Below, one piece after another: positions 1 to 7,764 of a stretch of DNA of 25,597 bases. Below the pieces are notes generated by a model. That model was not told the origin of the DNA and made no database searches. It saw nothing but the letters and a program-made list of their open reading frames with translations. The stretch covers positions 1-25,597 of the forward strand of contig JAYTUY010000095.1 of the NCBI GenBank assembly GCA_043744275.1, written 5' to 3'. The translations under genes and the position numbers were made by a program. This DNA is from JAAFJT01 sp043744275 (GTDB lineage: Bacteria > Bacteroidota > Bacteroidia > Chitinophagales > Saprospiraceae). How positions within the stretch are numbered: the stretch's first letter is position 1; each line of letters starts with the position of its first letter.

Positions 1-178
1 TAAATGTTTTAAGTTCCAAAAGACAAATCTCTCAACTTTTTACTTCAAATCTTTCTCAACAATAGTTAAAGTTCTCTTAAACGTGATAGTTGCGTGATAA
101 AAACTCAAAACCTTTGCGTCTTATTTATACGTATAGCATATAGTTTCACCGTATTAATTTAATTAACCACAGTCAAAA

Positions 179-877
179 ATGAAAAATTTAATTCTTCTGT
201 TCGTTCTTTTATTATCAAGTGCTTTCAGTTTTGCTCAACCGAGCCACGAAGCGTTTGACACACTCTTAAAAAAGCACGTTTCAGCCACTGGTAAAGTCAA
301 CTATAAAAATCTCAAAGTTGATAAAGCGGCTCTTGAAGCATATCTCAAACTGCTCTCTGACAATACACCAGTTGATAGCTGGAGCAAAAACGATAAATTC
401 GCTTATTGGATCAATGCCTATAACGCTGCAACTTTGAAAACCATTGTTGACAACTACCCCCTCAGTAGTATCACCAAATTGGACGGTGGAAAGACTTGGG
501 ATGTTAAGCGCATTAAATTGGGCGACAAGACCTACTCTTTAAACGATATTGAAAATAATATACTCCGACCAATGGGCGATGCTCGGATTCACTTCGCCAT
601 TAATTGCGCAGCGAAGTCATGCCCGCCGCTTTTAAATCAAGCATTCACTGCCAAAAATCTCAATGCGCTTTTGGAAAGTCGGACGAAGAAATTTATCAAC
701 GACCCTAAAGCCAATGCATTGTCAAAGGGCGGTGAAATAAAGGTGTCAAAAATATTTGATTGGTACGGAAAGGATTTTTATAATATTACTGAGTTCATCA
801 ATCGCTATGCTGTGAGTAAAGTGGATGCTAAAGCTAAAATTGGATATGTTGAATATGATTGGGCTTTGAATGAATAA
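179..877 (+). CDS. secreted DUF547-domain protein
   Basis: A 232-residue protein with a clear signal peptide: basic start MKN, a Leu/Phe-rich core and likely cleavage after SFSFAQ at about residue 20. The rest is a DUF547 domain, recognised from FAYWINAYNAATLKTIV (about residues 74-90), the following NYPLSSI, a RIHFAINCAAKSCPPL block near 137-152 and FDWYGKDF near 193-200. DUF547 proteins are common and exported in Bacteroidota, and their biochemical role is not established; the conserved Asn, His and Cys residues suggest but do not prove an enzyme-like fold. The ATG at 179 directly starts the signal peptide. The gene is isolated: 135 bases separate it from the next gene, which looks unrelated. 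One copy of the window-wide motif lies at 457-467 and encodes Pro-Leu-Ser of NYPLSSI. Family assignment is confident, function is not. Confidence 0.88.
   Translation: MKNLILLFVLLLSSAFSFAQPSHEAFDTLLKKHVSATGKVNYKNLKVDKAALEAYLKLLSDNTPVDSWSKNDKFAYWINAYNAATLKTIVDNYPLSSITKLDGGKTWDVKRIKLGDKTYSLNDIENNILRPMGDARIHFAINCAAKSCPPLLNQAFTAKNLNALLESRTKKFINDPKANALSKGGEIKVSKIFDWYGKDFYNITEFINRYAVSKVDAKAKIGYVEYDWALNE
457..467 (-). repeat. iterated motif copy 1 (TACTGAGGGGG on minus)
   Basis: Run of 5 C on plus (5 G on the motif strand). Inside the DUF547 gene, read as Pro-Leu-Ser. Confidence 0.9.
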
Positions 878-970
878 TATAAATAAACTCAAAATACTGA
901 CGGGGTCTTCTAAGCTTTGAGATGAAGCACTAAAGTTGCCCAATAAAACTATTTCTTAGATATTTTTCCT

Positions 971-978
971 TATTTTTG
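971..978 (+). promoter_or_regulatory. possible -7 box TATTTTTG
   Basis: Matches the Bacteroidota TAnnTTTG consensus and lies 34 bases before the start of the epimerase-like gene. No TTTG-like -33 box at good spacing is evident, so this is tentative. Confidence 0.35.
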
Positions 979-1012
979 CTCTAAGCTCAAGTTCAAAAAA
1001 GGGGCAATTATT

Positions 1013-2368
1013 ATGAAAAAATCTACATTTATCCTCAGTTATTGTATTGTTGTTTTGTGTGCTTGTAATCGAGTGAAAAAAGCACCTACTTCCACACCTT
1101 CACCTCAAGTAGCCATCAATCAAGTTTTAGACAGCTTAATCCTCAAAAAATGGTATCCACGTGTTGTTGATACAGCTTTTGGAGGTTATTTGAGCAATTT
1201 TGATTATCAATGGAAGAAAAAAGAACAGCAAGAGAAAATGATTGTCACTCAGTCAAGGCACATTTGGACGGCTTCAAAAGCCGCAGAGTTTTATCCACAA
1301 AATACCGTTTATCAAGCAGTTGCAGCACATGGTGTTCGATTTTTAAAAGAAAAAATGTGGGATGCGGATGGCGGTGGCTTTTATAATTTAGTTTCACAAA
1401 ACGGTCAACCCATTCTTCAAGACAATCGCATTATCAAACAAGCGTATGGCAATGCCTTTGCGATTTTCGCCTTAGCCGCTTACTACAAACTCAGTGGCGA
1501 TACGAGTGCTTTAAATTTAGCAAAACAAGGTTTTTATTGGCTCGAAAATCATAGCCACGACCCTCAATACGGTGGTTATTTTCAGTTTTTAGAAAAAAAT
1601 GGTACGCCTTTAAAAAATGGTATGGGTAATATTCCTCCAAAAGATCAAAACAGCTCTATCCATTTGATGGAGGCTTTTACGGAATTGTATAGGGTTTGGA
1701 AAGACGAATTGGTCAAAAGACGTTTGGAAGAGATGGTGGCTTTAATTCGGGATACAATGACCGATGATAGAGGTTTTCTAAACTTGTTTTTTCAAGCCGA
1801 TTGGAAGCCCCTTTCCTATCGAGATTCTACTGATGACGTTAGGAAAAAGAATCAGAATTTAGACCATGTTTCTTTCGGTCATGATATAGAAACAGCTTGG
1901 TTGCTAATGGATGCAGCGACGGTTTTAGGGCATTCCAAAGATGAAAAAACGCTTAAAATTTCTAAAAAGATGGTCGATCATGGGCTGAAATATGGTTTTG
2001 ACAACTCAGTTGGTGGTGTATATGATGGTGGGTATTATTTTAATCGTAGAGATTCCGTTGAGAAAAATCAGCCTCCACTCACCATTATTAGAGATGGAAA
2101 AAATTGGTGGACGCAAGTTGAAACGATGAATACTCTTTTATATATGGCAAAATTATATCCAAAAGATGAGATAGATTATTATGGAAAATTTTTAAAACAA
2201 TGGCAATATATTCAAGATTATATAATTGACTATGAACATGGCGATGTGTACGCTGGCGGACTTGATAAAGAACCACAACAAAAAATAGGCGATAAAAGCC
2301 ATATTTGGAAAGGAGCATACCATACGAGTCGGTCTTTTATGAATTGTATCCAAATGTTGAAAAATTAA
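1013..2368 (+). CDS. N-acylglucosamine / cellobiose 2-epimerase family lipoprotein
   Basis: A 451-residue protein. The N-terminus is a lipoprotein signal with lipobox Leu15-Cys-Ala-Cys18, so the enzyme is probably anchored to a membrane facing the periplasm or surface. The rest matches the (alpha/alpha)6-barrel AGE/cellobiose 2-epimerase family: SRHIWTASKAAEFYP (His83), SSIHLMEAFTELY (His217), SFGHDIETAWLLMDAA (His290), RDGKNWWTQVETMNTLLYM, and a C-terminal HIWKGAYHTSRS (His430, His437). Several conserved histidines in this family are catalytic or substrate-binding, and the C-terminal Trp-Lys-x-x-Tyr-His-x-x-Arg block resembles cellobiose epimerases more than GlcNAc epimerases. The length is normal for the family plus a signal peptide. 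The substrate (GlcNAc, ManNAc, cellobiose or mannobiose) cannot be told from sequence, and there is no polysaccharide-utilisation locus beside it. Confidence 0.85.
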   Translation: MKKSTFILSYCIVVLCACNRVKKAPTSTPSPQVAINQVLDSLILKKWYPRVVDTAFGGYLSNFDYQWKKKEQQEKMIVTQSRHIWTASKAAEFYPQNTVYQAVAAHGVRFLKEKMWDADGGGFYNLVSQNGQPILQDNRIIKQAYGNAFAIFALAAYYKLSGDTSALNLAKQGFYWLENHSHDPQYGGYFQFLEKNGTPLKNGMGNIPPKDQNSSIHLMEAFTELYRVWKDELVKRRLEEMVALIRDTMTDDRGFLNLFFQADWKPLSYRDSTDDVRKKNQNLDHVSFGHDIETAWLLMDAATVLGHSKDEKTLKISKKMVDHGLKYGFDNSVGGVYDGGYYFNRRDSVEKNQPPLTIIRDGKNWWTQVETMNTLLYMAKLYPKDEIDYYGKFLKQWQYIQDYIIDYEHGDVYAGGLDKEPQQKIGDKSHIWKGAYHTSRSFMNCIQMLKN

Positions 2369-2665
2369 AAATGCGTCTTCTTTAAGCAATATTATTAGCA
2401 AATTGAGAAAGTTAACCTCTCTCAAAACGAAATTATCATCTTAATATAAGTACTAAATTGCTATAACTGGGGTGTTTAACAGTTATAAATTGTTAATGAT
2501 ATTCAAATTCTATATAAAATAATCATATTTTAAAAAAAAATCCCTTAATTTTGAATATTCATCAAATTTTATAAACAACACTATATTAAGACCTTTCCTT
2601 TAACCGATTTTTAGCATTGATTTTTTTTATTATATTTTAAGCATATTAATTTATAAATATGAACC
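2369..2665. other. 297-base AT-rich intergenic region
   Basis: No gene is supportable here. A weak stem (TTGAGA 2403-2408 with TCTCAA 2420-2425) follows the epimerase gene, but no T-run makes it a convincing terminator. A TAATTTTG box at 2546-2553 could be a -7 element for the trio starting at 2666, leaving a leader of about 105 bases. The region lacks a copy of the iterated motif. Confidence 0.4.
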
Positions 2666-3016
2666 ATGAACAAATTACTCTACCCACTACTAATCTTTTT
2701 TTTATTTCCCGATTTATCGCTGAAGGCACAGGGTATCGTTAGTGCAGACACTTGTAGAGTCCCCTCAGTCATCACCCCAAATGATGACGGACTGAACGAC
2801 GAATTTAGAATCCCATGTTTGTCTGACGATAACCCTGACAGCGAAATGATGATTTTTAATGAATGGGGTGACCGCGTTTTTTTCTCAAAACCGTATAAAA
2901 ATGATTGGCGCGGCACATATAAAAATCTCCCATTGCCAGACGGCACGTATTTCTACTTATTTAAAAAGACTGCCGCTACTCCACCTCAGAAAGGTTATGT
3001 CACCATATTTAGATAA
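2666..3016 (+). CDS. minimal type IX secretion cargo: signal peptide plus type B C-terminal domain
   Basis: A 116-residue protein: signal peptide ending near SLKAQ (about residue 22), then almost immediately a gliding-motility/type B CTD. Diagnostic pieces are PSVITPNDDGLNDEFRIP (about 32-49), MMIFNEWGDRVFFSKPYKNDW (about 61-81), PDGTYFYLF and a terminal GYVTIFR. Type B CTDs direct secretion through the type IX system and usually sit at the end of very large adhesins; here there is essentially no passenger, only about ten residues before the domain. Eighteen bases separate it from the SprF-like gene, so the two are probably co-transcribed; SprF/PorP partners are known to act with type B CTD proteins. 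It may be a small surface protein in its own right or a decayed adhesin remnant. An iterated-motif copy at 2761-2769 encodes the Pro-Ser-Val that opens the domain. Confidence 0.85.
   Translation: MNKLLYPLLIFFLFPDLSLKAQGIVSADTCRVPSVITPNDDGLNDEFRIPCLSDDNPDSEMMIFNEWGDRVFFSKPYKNDWRGTYKNLPLPDGTYFYLFKKTAATPPQKGYVTIFR
2761..2769 (-). repeat. iterated motif copy 2 (ACTGAGGGG on minus)
   Basis: C-run of 4. The leading T of the core is replaced (plus-strand CCCCTCAGTC). Read as Pro-Ser-Val at the start of the type B CTD. Confidence 0.8.
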
Positions 3017-3034
3017 CAAACCCATTATAAAGCT

Positions 3035-4009
3035 ATGAACAACAAACACTTACATATCATCAAAATTCTTTACTCTTTCATTTTTTTATGCCTTTTTACT
3101 GAGGGGGTCATGGCTCAACAAGAAGGACAACAAACCCTGTTTATGTTCAACGCACTCGCCATTAACCCAGGCGTTGCCGGTTCACGCGATATTCCCACAT
3201 TCACTCTCATGACCCGCAATCAATGGATTGGGTTCAAGGGCGCACCTGTGCAACAAAATTTGAGCTTTCATTCACCACTTTTCAGTAAGCGATTGGGATT
3301 CGGTATGACTTTGGGCAATCGTCAAGTTGGCATTTTTAATACTCAAACCACTTCTATGTCATTGTCTTATAGCCCAATTCGGACTAAAGACTTCGCACTT
3401 CGCATAGGGCTTCAAGGCTCAGCAAAACGCATGGCTTTCAATTTTGATGATGCTGACCAAGCCAATACCATTGCCAACGAACGCAAATCTAATAGCGGGT
3501 TGAAACCTCGTATGTTCGGCAATTTCGGTATGGGTGCATTCATGACATATAAGGAGTGTTACATGGGCTTTTCAGTACCATTTTATTACTCCAATATCAT
3601 TGGTATCAATAGCGAAACACCCACAACTGCCCTCGAACAGCCCCATTATTATTTTATGATGGGCTTGGCTTTACCGCTCTTGGATAAAGTATATATCAAG
3701 CCTTCGGGCATTGTTAAAAAAACGGCGAATGCACCCTGGAGCATTGAAGTGAATGGCAGCCTTGTTTTTAATGATAAAATTACGGCAGGCATGTCCTATC
3801 GGGCTGGCAAAACGAATCTTGAAGACATTGGAGAAAGCGTTGATTTTTTGATGTTTTTTCAAGTGAGTAATAAATGGGGTGTCGGTTTTGCTTATGATGT
3901 CAATCTTTCACCGCTTAAAAAATACAATGACGGTAGCGTAGAAGCGGTAATCCGATACGATTTGAAGCAACCTGAGCTGCGGTTCAGCAATCCAAGAGTA
4001 TTTTTTTAA
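3035..4009 (+). CDS. PorP/SprF-family outer-membrane protein
   Basis: A 324-residue protein with a signal peptide (residues 1 to about 28, ending VMAQ), then the typical PorP/SprF opening LFMFNALAINPGVAGSRD and TRNQWIGFKGAPVQQNLSFHSP (about residues 36-83), followed by an aromatic-alternating beta-barrel-like body ending in a Phe-Phe C-terminus. Members of this family are outer-membrane proteins; SprF is needed for secretion or surface attachment of the type B CTD adhesin SprB, so the CTD protein 18 bases upstream is the likely client. The signal peptide is odd: the iterated motif at 3097-3107 encodes Thr-Glu-Gly (about residues 22-24), putting a Glu in the hydrophobic stretch close to cleavage. 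The gene downstream begins 71 bases later and may have its own promoter. Confidence 0.9.
   Translation: MNNKHLHIIKILYSFIFLCLFTEGVMAQQEGQQTLFMFNALAINPGVAGSRDIPTFTLMTRNQWIGFKGAPVQQNLSFHSPLFSKRLGFGMTLGNRQVGIFNTQTTSMSLSYSPIRTKDFALRIGLQGSAKRMAFNFDDADQANTIANERKSNSGLKPRMFGNFGMGAFMTYKECYMGFSVPFYYSNIIGINSETPTTALEQPHYYFMMGLALPLLDKVYIKPSGIVKKTANAPWSIEVNGSLVFNDKITAGMSYRAGKTNLEDIGESVDFLMFFQVSNKWGVGFAYDVNLSPLKKYNDGSVEAVIRYDLKQPELRFSNPRVFF
3097..3107 (+). repeat. iterated motif copy 3 (TACTGAGGGGG)
   Basis: G-run of 5. In the signal-peptide coding part of the SprF-like gene, read as Thr-Glu-Gly. Confidence 0.9.
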
Positions 4010-4017
4010 TTCGGCTT

Positions 4018-4025
4018 TATATTTG
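4018..4025 (+). promoter_or_regulatory. possible -7 box TATATTTG
   Basis: Matches TAnnTTTG just after the SprF-like gene, 55 bases before the PD40/SPOR gene. It could give that gene an independent promoter. No good -33 box was found. Confidence 0.35.
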
Positions 4026-4080
4026 TTAATTTACATTTAAATAATAACATTTTTAGGTTATAATTTCATAAACAATTCTC

Positions 4081-6087
4081 ATGAAGATTAAAAAACTAAT
4101 TCTGTCCATACTAATACTGAGGGGGTGCCTCACAATGGCTCAAGAACCGATTATTATTACGAACGAAACTGAAATCAACAGTATCTTTCAAGAATACAGC
4201 CCCGCTTTCTACCAAAATGGGCTTGTTTTTATTGCGTCCAATCCTGCCGTAAATGCTGAAAAAAAAGAGGACGATAATACAGGCAAAGCAACTACGTCCC
4301 TCTTTTTTGCTGCTGGGAATGGTAAAGGTAGCCTTCAAAAACCGCTTACTTTTGCAGAAGAGTTGACCACTAAATTTTATGATGGACCTCTTTCATTCAG
4401 TAAAGACGGTAATACTATCTACTTTACACGCACCAATTTGCGTAGAGGCAAACCTATAAAAGCGAAAGATGGTTTGGTGAAGTTAAAAATATACGCCGCT
4501 ACAAAAAAGGATAATAAATGGGGTAATATTTTTGAATTGCCTTTCAACAATGCAGAATTCGATTGCGCCCACCCCTCAGTATCTAACGATGGAAGGCGTC
4601 TTTATTTCTCATCCAATCGCCCTGGCGGTTTTGGTGGTATGGATTTGTACGTTTCAACACTCATCAATGGGAAATGGAGTGACCCAGTTAATTTAGGACC
4701 TAAAGTCAATACTGATAAAAATGAAATTTTCCCTTTCATACATGCCGATGGCAAAGTATATTTTGCTTCTAATGGACATAAGGGTATCGGCAATTTGGAT
4801 ATATTTTCTACAATGAAAACCGATACTGGCTGGCTTAAACCCCTCAATCTACCTGAACCCATCAACAGCCGTTCAGATGATTTTGGATTAATCGTGAGTG
4901 CCGATAAAAAAAGCGGTTATTTTTCTTCTAATCGAGCCAGTGGAAAGGGTGACGACGATATTTTTAATTTCGTGGCACTCGAAGGTATTGATTTACAAAA
5001 TAATGTAGCCAATATCGAAGAAAATGATAGTGACAACACTACAGCGAGCAATGTACCACAGGAAAGCGAAATTAATGTAAAAATTGAGCCTTTGCTTTCT
5101 AACATTTTGACCAATGCCGAAGCGCCTAAAACTGAAAATAACCCAGTAACAGCTGTTCAATTGGAAAAAATTGAAGCGACCAAAGTTCCTCATTTGGAAA
5201 CAGTCAAACCTGAAATTAAAATGGTGGAAACTAAGCCTGTTCCTGCTCCAAAAACAGAAATAATAGCTTCTGCCACTGAACCCATGTTTGATGATGCGCC
5301 TTCAACTATTGAAAAAAATAAAATTGAAACGCCTTCAAACGAGCCTTTGAAAAAGTTTTCTGAACCAAAAGTTGAGACTATCAAATCAGAATTTGACGAC
5401 ACTGATTTAAAAGCTGTTGCTGCTAAAAAAGAAGAGAAAATAGAAGCGAAACCTGTGGTTGAAAAGGCAAATGATAAGAAACAACCTATTGCAGCTATTG
5501 AAAAAAATGATAAAAAAACAGAAGTGAAGCCTTCAAAAGAAAAGAAGGAAAAAGCTAAAGAAGTTGTTGCAGTCGTTGAAAAGAAGGAAGAAAAGCCCGT
5601 AGTGCAGCCTATCGTTGAAAAAATAGAGGAAAAGAAAGAGCCTATCGCAATGACTGTGGTTGAAAAGAAAGAGGAAAAGCCAACAGCACAACCTGTCATT
5701 GAAAAAATAGAGGAAAAGAAAGAGCCTATTGCAATGGCTGTGGTTGAAAAGAAGGAGGAAAAAGTTTTATCAACTGAAGTGAAACCTGAGCTTTTGGTAG
5801 CCAAGGTAGATTCAATGTCAACCGCTTCGGTGAATGTGGCAAATGGTAAAATTAGAAATAAATACCTCGTTGTAGTGGGCACTTATGCCATTCAAGAAAA
5901 TGCGGTTATTCAAAAGAAAATTGCCGTCAAAAAAGGTTTTCAAGATGTGGAAATCATTCATTATACAGATAATCACCTGTATGGCGTGTGCGTGAGACAA
6001 TGTTCTGATGAAAAAGAAGCTCAAGCTTTAGTTCACTCCATCAATAAGGAGCGCAATATGGAAGCTTTTGTAAAAATATTGAAGTGA
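4081..6087 (+). CDS. secreted PD40 beta-propeller protein with Glu/Lys-rich linker and C-terminal SPOR domain
   Basis: A 668-residue protein with three parts. First, a signal peptide (cleavage near TMAQ, about residue 21) and about five PD40/WD40-like propeller blades, seen as repeated S.DG..(L/I)YF.S(N)R units; the clearest is HPSVSNDGRRLYFSSNRPGG near 164-183. Second, a long charged low-complexity linker from about 300 to 585, rich in Val-Glu-Lys-Lys-Glu-Glu and Pro, with an 84-base tandem repeat. Third, a SPOR-like domain (about 592-668: KYLVVVGTYAIQENAVIQKK to the end), a fold that binds peptidoglycan. Proteins with PD40 plus an OmpA peptidoglycan-binding domain commonly accompany SprF-like genes; here SPOR seems to replace OmpA. 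Inferred role: a periplasmic tether linking the secreted/outer-membrane partners to the cell wall. The signal peptide contains an Arg imposed by the motif at 4115. Confidence 0.8.
   Translation: MKIKKLILSILILRGCLTMAQEPIIITNETEINSIFQEYSPAFYQNGLVFIASNPAVNAEKKEDDNTGKATTSLFFAAGNGKGSLQKPLTFAEELTTKFYDGPLSFSKDGNTIYFTRTNLRRGKPIKAKDGLVKLKIYAATKKDNKWGNIFELPFNNAEFDCAHPSVSNDGRRLYFSSNRPGGFGGMDLYVSTLINGKWSDPVNLGPKVNTDKNEIFPFIHADGKVYFASNGHKGIGNLDIFSTMKTDTGWLKPLNLPEPINSRSDDFGLIVSADKKSGYFSSNRASGKGDDDIFNFVALEGIDLQNNVANIEENDSDNTTASNVPQESEINVKIEPLLSNILTNAEAPKTENNPVTAVQLEKIEATKVPHLETVKPEIKMVETKPVPAPKTEIIASATEPMFDDAPSTIEKNKIETPSNEPLKKFSEPKVETIKSEFDDTDLKAVAAKKEEKIEAKPVVEKANDKKQPIAAIEKNDKKTEVKPSKEKKEKAKEVVAVVEKKEEKPVVQPIVEKIEEKKEPIAMTVVEKKEEKPTAQPVIEKIEEKKEPIAMAVVEKKEEKVLSTEVKPELLVAKVDSMSTASVNVANGKIRNKYLVVVGTYAIQENAVIQKKIAVKKGFQDVEIIHYTDNHLYGVCVRQCSDEKEAQALVHSINKERNMEAFVKILK
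4115..4125 (+). repeat. iterated motif copy 4 (TACTGAGGGGG)
   Basis: G-run of 5. In the signal peptide of the PD40/SPOR gene, read as Leu-Arg-Gly. Confidence 0.9.
4572..4581 (-). repeat. iterated motif copy 5
   Basis: C-run of 4. In a PD40 blade, read as Pro-Ser-Val of HPSVSNDG. Confidence 0.9.
5575..5763 (+). repeat. 84-base in-frame tandem repeat, about 2.25 copies
   Basis: Units begin at 5575, 5659 and 5743, each opening with GTTGAAAAGAA. Each encodes 28 residues of the pattern VEKKEEKP..QP.(V/I)EKIEEKKEPIAM.V. Unit 2 differs from unit 1 at only a few positions, so the duplication is fairly recent. It lies in the Glu/Lys-rich linker, where length change would be tolerated. Confidence 0.9.
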
Positions 6088-6117
6088 CGATGACCTTATA
6101 CATAGCTATTTAATTGA

Positions 6118-6153
6118 AACGAGGCTGTATCTTCAAGATAGCCTCGTTTTTTT
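6118..6153. terminator. bidirectional hairpin terminator
   Basis: AACGAGGCT pairs with AGCCTCGTT; inside it TATCT and AGATA extend the stem around a short loop, with one bulged G. A T-run follows on plus. It sits between convergent genes (PD40/SPOR protein and saccharopine dehydrogenase-like gene) and probably ends transcription at least of the plus-strand gene. Confidence 0.85.
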
Positions 6154-6168
6154 ATTAAGCTAATTATC

Positions 6169-7512
6169 TTATCTAATCGCTTCATCTTTCTCCGTAAAAA
6201 CAACACCATAATCCTTCAATTCTTCTAAAACAGGTTCATAAACTTCCTTGTTTACAGGAATATTTACCCCAATAGAATTGATTTTGCCAAGCATCACATG
6301 CTTAACAAATATGCCAATCGGCAAACCAACTAAGCGCGACATGGCTGTATTATTGCCGTCTGTTCCACGCATGACGAGCGTAGAGGTGAGGCGGCGATTT
6401 TGACGATTGATTTCGTATTCAAACTCATGTTGCATAATCACCATATCCTTTTCGTTGTCCTTGAGTTTCCATTTTTCGAGCAACAGATTTTCAAGAATCA
6501 AGGCAGGTGTTGCGCTTTTCATACGGATTTTCTTTTTGCTGAAAAGCCCGAGCCATTCAAGTTTTTTCATGACATCTGAATCGACTGTTTCGCCAATCAT
6601 ATAAGCTACTTTTTCCTTAACTGAACTACCGACAGCATTATTGGAAACGTAGGAATCCATTAATTCATGGTAAGTAATTTCTTCAGAATCGAAAATGGGA
6701 AATGAACCATCCGTTAGCCCTAATTTCACCAACGCATCCCATGCTTTTGAGAAACCTTTATAGCGAATAGTGCCTCGAATTAAATTATTAATGGGTCCTA
6801 AATCATATAAATCTCGATACAAAAGCGAATCCCGATTGACATACATCTCATATTGGCCTTCTACACCAGGAATAGTAACGGGTGTCGCTTGAGCAAATAT
6901 TCGATTATAAGGCACATATTTAAGCTTACCATCTTCAAGATATTGCGCCGTGCCTTGTCCTGCGAGGACTACATTGCGCGGATTCCATGAAAATTTATAA
7001 TGCCAAGGGTTGTCATCATTTTCTGGAGCAACCAAGCCGCCTGTGTAGGATTTGAAAGATTTCAATCTGCCGCCTTTGGCTTTTATTTCATCAATTTTCT
7101 GTTTGCCACTCATGTGGTCGATGCCCGGATCAAGCCCCATTTCACCCATAAAAATCAAAGCACGCTCACGAGCTTCATCGCCCAAAGCATAAAGTTGCTT
7201 TGAAATATAGGAAGCCGTGATGAGATGTTTCTTTAATTTTAAGCAATCATGCGCTAATTCAAGATGCAAATGGGCAGGCAGCAACGAAACGACAACATCT
7301 GCCCGAGCAATCAGCTCGCGGCGGTCATTTACTTTTGTAGCATCGAGCCATGTGCTCCGTCCGTTGGGATGATTGTTTACTTTTCGAGCGGCTAATTCAT
7401 GGTCGGCATCAGCAACCGTGACAAACCAATTATAGGTTTTAGCTTGTTCAAGTACATAGTTAATAAGGGCATTGGCTGAGCGTCCGGCTCCAATAATTAA
7501 GACATTATTCAT
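6169..7512 (-). CDS. saccharopine dehydrogenase-family oxidoreductase
   Basis: A 447-residue protein that starts with a Rossmann nucleotide-binding motif (LIIGAGRSANALINY, GxGxxA) and continues with VTVADADHELAARKV, the DVVVSLLPAHLHLELAHDCL segment and MGEMGLDPGIDHMS (about residues 123-136), all typical of the saccharopine dehydrogenase (LYS9/glutamate-forming) family with its C-terminal domain. The expected reaction is NAD(P)-dependent cleavage of saccharopine to 2-aminoadipate semialdehyde and glutamate in lysine catabolism, in the cytoplasm. No lysine-ketoglutarate reductase gene is next to it, so the pathway is not shown by context. A homospermidine synthase-like or other imino-acid dehydrogenase role is less likely. 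The ATG at 7512 directly precedes the Rossmann strand. It faces a long AT-rich upstream gap with a possible promoter. Confidence 0.85.
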   Translation of the reverse strand: MNNVLIIGAGRSANALINYVLEQAKTYNWFVTVADADHELAARKVNNHPNGRSTWLDATKVNDRRELIARADVVVSLLPAHLHLELAHDCLKLKKHLITASYISKQLYALGDEARERALIFMGEMGLDPGIDHMSGKQKIDEIKAKGGRLKSFKSYTGGLVAPENDDNPWHYKFSWNPRNVVLAGQGTAQYLEDGKLKYVPYNRIFAQATPVTIPGVEGQYEMYVNRDSLLYRDLYDLGPINNLIRGTIRYKGFSKAWDALVKLGLTDGSFPIFDSEEITYHELMDSYVSNNAVGSSVKEKVAYMIGETVDSDVMKKLEWLGLFSKKKIRMKSATPALILENLLLEKWKLKDNEKDMVIMQHEFEYEINRQNRRLTSTLVMRGTDGNNTAMSRLVGLPIGIFVKHVMLGKINSIGVNIPVNKEVYEPVLEELKDYGVVFTEKDEAIR

Positions 7513-7546
7513 ATTGGCGATATATTAATTGGCTTTTACATCTAAA

Positions 7547-7575
7547 CTAAACTATTAACTGTCAAATTAGTTTAG
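7547..7575. other. small inverted repeat in leader
   Basis: CTAAACTA (7547-7554) and TAGTTTAG (7568-7575) form an 8-bp stem with a 13-base loop. It lies between the possible minus-strand -7 box at 7607-7614 and the start of the saccharopine dehydrogenase gene, so it could be an operator or leader structure; no function is shown. Confidence 0.35.
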
Positions 7576-7606
7576 GTAATTTTTTGGTTTGTGTTAAAAT
7601 AATATG

Positions 7607-7614
7607 CAAATGTA
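7607..7614 (-). promoter_or_regulatory. possible -7 box TACATTTG (minus)
   Basis: Matches TAnnTTTG on the minus strand, about 95 bases before the start of the saccharopine dehydrogenase-like gene. Confidence 0.4.
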
Positions 7615-7751
7615 CGACAATAGATATTTTAAATCTTTTTAAAAGCCATACTTTTTTTCTTTCCTCCCATTAAATGCTTTTATACTTTTTTAAAAAAATA
7701 AATCTAATCATTCAAATAATATTGAAATACTTTATTTTGAGCAAGCCGTTG

Positions 7752-7759
7752 TACATTTG
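7752..7759 (+). promoter_or_regulatory. possible -7 box TACATTTG at the PfkB gene start
   Basis: Matches TAnnTTTG but ends only 5 bases before the ATG at 7765, so a transcript started by it would have almost no leader. A TTTG lies at 7736-7739, closer than usual for a -33 box. Confidence 0.35.
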
Positions 7760-7764
7760 CACCC

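Noticed and set aside
5190..5882. A 230-residue minus-strand reading frame rich in Ser and Phe
   Set aside because: It is the antisense of the Glu/Lys-rich linker of the PD40/SPOR gene; composition follows from the GAA/AAA codons on the other strand and it has no domain or start signal.
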